Origin: Sphaeramia orbicularis
Lineage: Eukaryota; Chordata; Actinopteri; Kurtiformes; Apogonidae
Reading direction: 5' to 3'
NCBI RefSeq assembly: GCF_902148855.1
Contig: NC_043963.1
Coordinates: forward strand, 29,836,605-29,900,604
DNA length: 64,000 bases
Shown: positions 59,602 to 64,000 of the stretch, in pieces
How the letters are laid out: every line of letters starts with the position of its first letter
Position numbering within the stretch: the stretch's first letter is position 1
The notes under the pieces: generated by a model
Databases searched by the model: none
What the model was told of the DNA's origin: nothing
What the model saw: the letters and a program-made list of their open reading frames with translations, nothing else
Translations under genes and position numbers: made by a program

Positions 59602-62408
59602 TCATACCACATCTTCCTTCTTGACAGACACTTTTGCTTTCTTGTGACTTGCAGACTTGGTTTTCCTGTTCTTTACAGTTCCATTTCCCTCTGTCTTAAT
59701 TTTTGCCTTCTTGCATTCTGCTGCATCCTCTCCTTCATCATATTCCTCTTTCTTCGGCTGCTTCAGATCCGGAGCTTGCTTCAGATTTTGAAATTTCTTA
59801 AGGTCAGCACAGAACAACACCTAAAACACCCGTTTTTGTTTGTGATTATAGAAAACAGTGTTTAAAGAGGTAGAATGCTGATAATAGATGCAGGGTGATA
59901 TGATACTCACGGACTGTGCCCAACCAGCGTAAGGTCCCCACATTTTCCTGAAAAAGTCCCCTGTGTAGAAATATAACAGACATTGTATTAAAAGTCAAGT
60001 TGAGTAATTATTAAATGTCTACAACCAAAGTGGAGTATACAGATGAAGTGCATTAATGATGAGGTGCATAAATACTAACCAATATCTCTGTGAAGTTTGT
60101 CTGTGATCGTTTTCTGTCCATTACCAGCAGCATATCTGTAGTCACGCTTAGCAATCTGCCATACATGTGTGTCAATGGGCACAGCCTCCGTTTTATCCAG
60201 GGACATCAGACATACACAGTCTGCCACCTGGAGGATGATGTTTGTGACATATTACTAAATGGTTTTCATTACACATGAACATGAAGAAAATTCCGCAGTC
60301 TGATGGGTTCTTTCCCTACTGCACCTTAGTGCCCACACCAGGGAGAGTACGCAGAGCATCACGGGCCTCTGGGTATGGCACTCTCCGAAGACCCTCAAGC
60401 CACTGGGCTCCATGGTTGTCAAGAATCTGCTTTGCACTCTGCTGCAAAAACTTAGCCCTGTAGCCAAAACCAAGATCCCTGAGACGTGCTTCCACACTGC
60501 TATCTACCAAGTACAACATAGAAACAACACAATTATTATTTAATATGTTTTCAGAGCACTTTCTTTTTTATATATACAATCTGTCCTTGCTGGTAGGATA
60601 AAAAAATCTGGCCACTACTGAGTGGCAAGCCAACAAATCATTTTACTTTACAATCTTTAAATGGAAGAAATTAGCACTTATGCCATAAAAGTAGTCCAAG
60701 CTGCTTAAAAATTTATGAATGTAAATATGACATAAAGGCTTATAATATATCTTAGCTGAACCTCGTCTCCAATGTGAAAAACATGTGAATCATCCTACTG
60801 AGTAGCCACCAATAATACAGTAAAGGCACTTCTTCTACCAGCAAATGACTGTTACGTAGCAGGAAATGAAATTCTACCTTGAAAAAGCAAAAATGAAAAG
60901 ACTAATAATATTTCCACACCCCCAAGATACCAATTGTCGTCATCTAGCTATAAACCCTGCACTCCTGATAAGAAACTTACACCCTTGAAATAAACTGAGT
61001 TGTAGGTCTATAAAAAGTATATAGCACCTGCCAGAGCAGACAGGGAAGGAAAGTCATGGTAAGAGGTTTCATCCAGTTGGCACAGCGGGGCACCCAAAGC
61101 CTGACACAGCCTCTCCACCATGCCCTGGATACGAGAAATATGGTTGTTTGAGGTACAAATGAAGGAAAACAGGCATTCAGTCGGGTCTTGGCGCAGCATT
61201 CGTATACCTGTGAATGCATGAAAAGCTGGATTTTAACCACAAATATTCTAACAGTCATTAATTGGTGTATTATGCATAATATTGGGCATATAGATTCTGA
61301 CCGGAAAATACGCCTGCAATTTGCTTGAAGTGGGGGTCTGCTGCTCCCCATTGCCTGTACAAATCTGAAAGCTTGACATTCAACTGAAAGTAATCTCTCA
61401 GCATCTTCTCATCCTCTTCAAAGTCATGTTTTTGAGCCACAGCTGCAATCTCATCACTCTCCAGAGCACCTTTTAATTTTTTCTCTGAGATGGTTCCCTC
61501 TTGAAGAGAAACATCTGCTATCCTCTTCCTATGAGTCCATTCCTTCTGCTTCTCCTGGTTTTTATACACATAGTACCACAGAGTGTTGTCTGTCTGGGTC
61601 AAAGTCCACACTTGTCCTCCCATCACTCCTGTCCAGTGACCTTCTGCAGTTTCTCTCCAACTGTGTATCAAAATATGACACAGTTTGTTAGGGAAAAATA
61701 CTAATATCACACCTTGAAAATACTTGACTACAACAATTTCACCGTTCAAACTCTAATGAGATAAAAGAATGTGAGACACAAATTGCTCGAAAAGTGATAA
61801 TTTGCAGAACACTGATCCCTATTTATTTTGATATATATATGCAGATTCATGTTACTGCTGCTTTAATGTGCATGTCACATTTTAGGTATCTTTAGGTATT
61901 TAAACTTTACCTCATTCTAATTACATTTATAGACCCCTCTGTCATTCTCCAGTGAAATCCAACAGGGTTTTAAAGAGTTAATTTAGTTTGAGAAGTAGGA
62001 GACTTTCCTCCACCCATAAAGGAACTTTAATCTTTCAAGTCACACACACCTGGAAGTGAAAAGCATAAAAAACTATAGTCTATTAGATCAATGAGGGGAA
62101 TAAAAGCTTCAACAAAATTGAAACATTCTAGTGATGTACAAGTACCACAGATTTGTTCTTACTCAACTATTGGACTTGTAGTACAAGTTACATTCTACCA
62201 TTATAGTTCGCAAACTTGGCTGCATTCATTTACTACCCATCTGTAGGCACACACGGAACTAACTCCTCTGTTATCATGTTACATGATGCTAATCTGGTCC
62301 AACTTACCGGAAAGACTGTCCACATGCCAGGGTAAGATCTAGACGCAGATCTGACCTCGGACATTGCAGAGATCTCCACATTTTTGCCCCCGATGACAGT
62401 TTAGACAT
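59602..62408 (-). CDS. OGG1: 8-oxoguanine DNA glycosylase
   Basis: Exons 62408-62308, 61660-61302, 61207-61028, 60503-60325, 60227-60080, 59960-59911, 59820-59602 sum to 1236 nt (411 aa). The enzyme excises 8-oxoG opposite C and nicks the abasic site in base excision repair. Visible landmarks are the N-terminal [20 protein letters not shown] and [11 protein letters not shown], then [19 protein letters not shown]. The helix-hairpin-helix [11 protein letters not shown] carries the catalytic lysine (human K249) at the exon 4-5 junction. The conserved aspartate is in AVPIDTHVW and the WGPYAGWAQ block is intact. The C-terminus carries a lysine-rich tail ([14 protein letters not shown]), longer than human and likely a nuclear signal. 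A spacer of about 25 polar residues after [14 protein letters not shown] is also longer than in human. All splice phases join cleanly. Confidence 0.95.
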
Positions 62409-63099
62409 GACTGTTTAGATGCTACTGTGTTGGTTAAAGGGAACAGTGCAAGTAAGAAACCCGCTTACACTGGACTAATGCAGAGACCAAATCATGCTAA
62501 ACTCATCACATTGACATAAAACACTAAACACAGCAATGGAAAGAGATGCATCCAGTGATTTTACAAGTCATTTCATCATGCGTTTAATTCTTACAAACAC
62601 ACCGCTGAAGGCACGGCTGAAGGAGTATCCCTTAGCTAGCTTTAGCGACTGTTCAATATGATGGACAACAAAAACCTTACACTGGGTTTTAAAGCCACTC
62701 ACATCAGAGAGGACGGGAGTTTGTTAAAGAGTTACGTTTAGCTATATGTGATTTAAAACTATTTCCGATACTAAGTAACAGTGCTCGTATTCTTTACTTG
62801 ATGTAAATTATTGACAGAAGTAAATCAAATCTCAATCTGATGCAACATTACTCAAATTCCGGTGTCCCGCCTTTACTGATGTCAACACAACTTCTGATTG
62901 GCTCGCTGTATAATACCCATTACTGATTGGCGAATTTTATCCGGGGCCTGCCTTGTCTGATTGGCTCATATTTTGTAAATCATTGATTTCGTTGAGGTTT
63001 ACAGGAAGTCCCTCGTCGGTCTTTCTCTGGAAAGAAAAAGTCGTGTGCGGCGGTGGCGTGGCTGTTTGGCTCGGATCTAGCCGGTGAACACGGTGGAAA
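62409..63099. promoter_or_regulatory. Shared bidirectional promoter of OGG1 and QARS1
   Basis: About 690 bp separate the two head-to-head start codons. Three ATTGG (inverted CCAAT) boxes lie at 62897-62901, 62926-62930 and 62960-62964, spaced 29 and 34 bp, as for NF-Y-driven housekeeping promoters. A TTCCGG ETS-like word is at about 62857. No TATA box has a convincing position for either gene. Confidence 0.65.
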
Positions 63100-64000
63100 A
63101 TGGCGGATTCGGTGGCACTTTTCACTTCCATTGGACTTAGTGAGCAGAAAGCGAAAGAGACGTTGAAAAATGAAGCGCTCAGTTCAGCTCTGAAGGATGC
63201 AATTACTCAGGTAACTTATCTGCGGAAACCGAAAGCTCAGTCTGTGCGGAAACAGTCCGGGGGACAGCTGTCATAAGGTTTGACTGACAGTAACTTGTCA
63301 TGTTGACCTGGTTTTGAGTCGACTCAGTGGATGTCTAAACCATTAAATGTTCCCTATGTACGGTTTAGAGTTATCTCCAAGTATCTAGCTCTCTTGCCTT
63401 TATAAACACTGCTCATAACTTGTAGGAGTTTGTGTCTCATGTAAATACTTTATTGTTGTTCTTTAAAGACCACCTCCTAGAGTCATGATATGGGAAATAA
63501 GACACTGTTTTTTACCCTTAGTCCCAGCCCACTCATAAGTAAAGACAGCTGTTGATAAATCATTTTATCCTCTTTTTTTTCCATTAGGTACAGCGTGTCC
63601 ATGGGCCATCAGGAGTGGACAAAGCCATGGGTACATTGCTGTACAGTATGGCATCTCGCCTTAAAGACACCAAACGCCTGGCATTCCTCTCAGACAGTAT
63701 AGGTCAGCGTAAAATCAGCACAGAGCTACAGCTGGCAGGTAAGTTGGGGTATTTCTGACATGCTGCTACATGACATTATATAACACTGGGATAAACTGGA
63801 TTGTCAATTGACTAGACTGAAACAGGTTTTTAGTTTGCATTAAGTCTTAGATTCCACCGCCTCTGACATCTGAAGACATACTCATTTAAATGCACAGTTT
63901 TGATTAGGATGCTGTTTTTAACCATCACATGCCTGGGGGAAGATGCAGTTGGGAAGGAAAGGATGGTTTACCTTTAGAGTTAGTACGAGGCGCTCTAGTA
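63100..64000 (+). CDS. QARS1: Glutaminyl-tRNA synthetase, 5' part
   Basis: Exon 1 is 63100-63210 (37 codons, phase 0) and exon 2 is 63588-63738 (151 nt, leaving phase 1). The gene continues past the window. The encoded start, [18 protein letters not shown], followed by [20 protein letters not shown], is the N-terminal appended domain of vertebrate cytosolic GlnRS, related to the helical domain of GatB. That domain aids tRNA binding; the catalytic domain lies further downstream. The start is in a good context (gaaaATGgcg). It lies head-to-head with OGG1. In human the two genes are both on 3p but far apart. Confidence 0.95.

Overview
This window is nuclear DNA from a vertebrate, almost certainly a ray-finned (probably percomorph) teleost. 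The genes are split into many short exons with GT-AG introns. The protein families match vertebrate orthologues closely, and the interspersed repeats are fish-type: hAT, piggyBac-like and Tc1-like short elements, an I/Nimb-like LINE and a short LTR element. Exon models were built by hand from reading frame, splice sites and remembered family sequences. No database or alignment was run.

Layout. 1-564 (+) is the 3' end of B3GALT4. 4064-12787 (-) is WDR46 in 15 coding exons, tail-to-tail with B3GALT4 as in the human extended MHC class II region. A full-length, internally damaged LINE (12834-21746, perfect 12-bp target duplication) lies 46 bp upstream of the WDR46 start codon. Inside the LINE sit a hAT-type element and a second DNA element, and the second is itself split by an LTR retrotransposon. 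23919-39180 (+) is a cytosolic sulfotransferase cluster of two intact seven-exon genes (295 and 304 aa) and two decayed copies. Four piggyBac-like MITEs, a hAT-like MITE, a foldback element and a 1-kb TTTAG-type satellite lie within it. 41632-47563 (-) is PRRT3 (three coding exons, 1056 aa), with a likely non-coding first exon near 55.2 kb. 59602-62408 (-) is OGG1 (seven exons, 411 aa). It is head-to-head with QARS1 (63100 to beyond the window end, +) across about 690 bp that carries three evenly spaced CCAAT boxes.

The genes do not form one pathway. B3GALT4 builds gangliosides in the Golgi, WDR46 works in nucleolar small-subunit processing, the sulfotransferases conjugate small molecules, PRRT3 is an uncharacterised membrane protein, OGG1 repairs 8-oxoguanine and QARS1 charges tRNA-Gln. 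No RNA gene, CRISPR array or other new defence-like system was recognised. The most unusual signals are four apparent one-base indels in WDR46 exons 11 and 13 whose net effect is zero, the transposon nest just upstream of WDR46, and a foldback element whose empty insertion site can be read from a related repeat 13 kb away.
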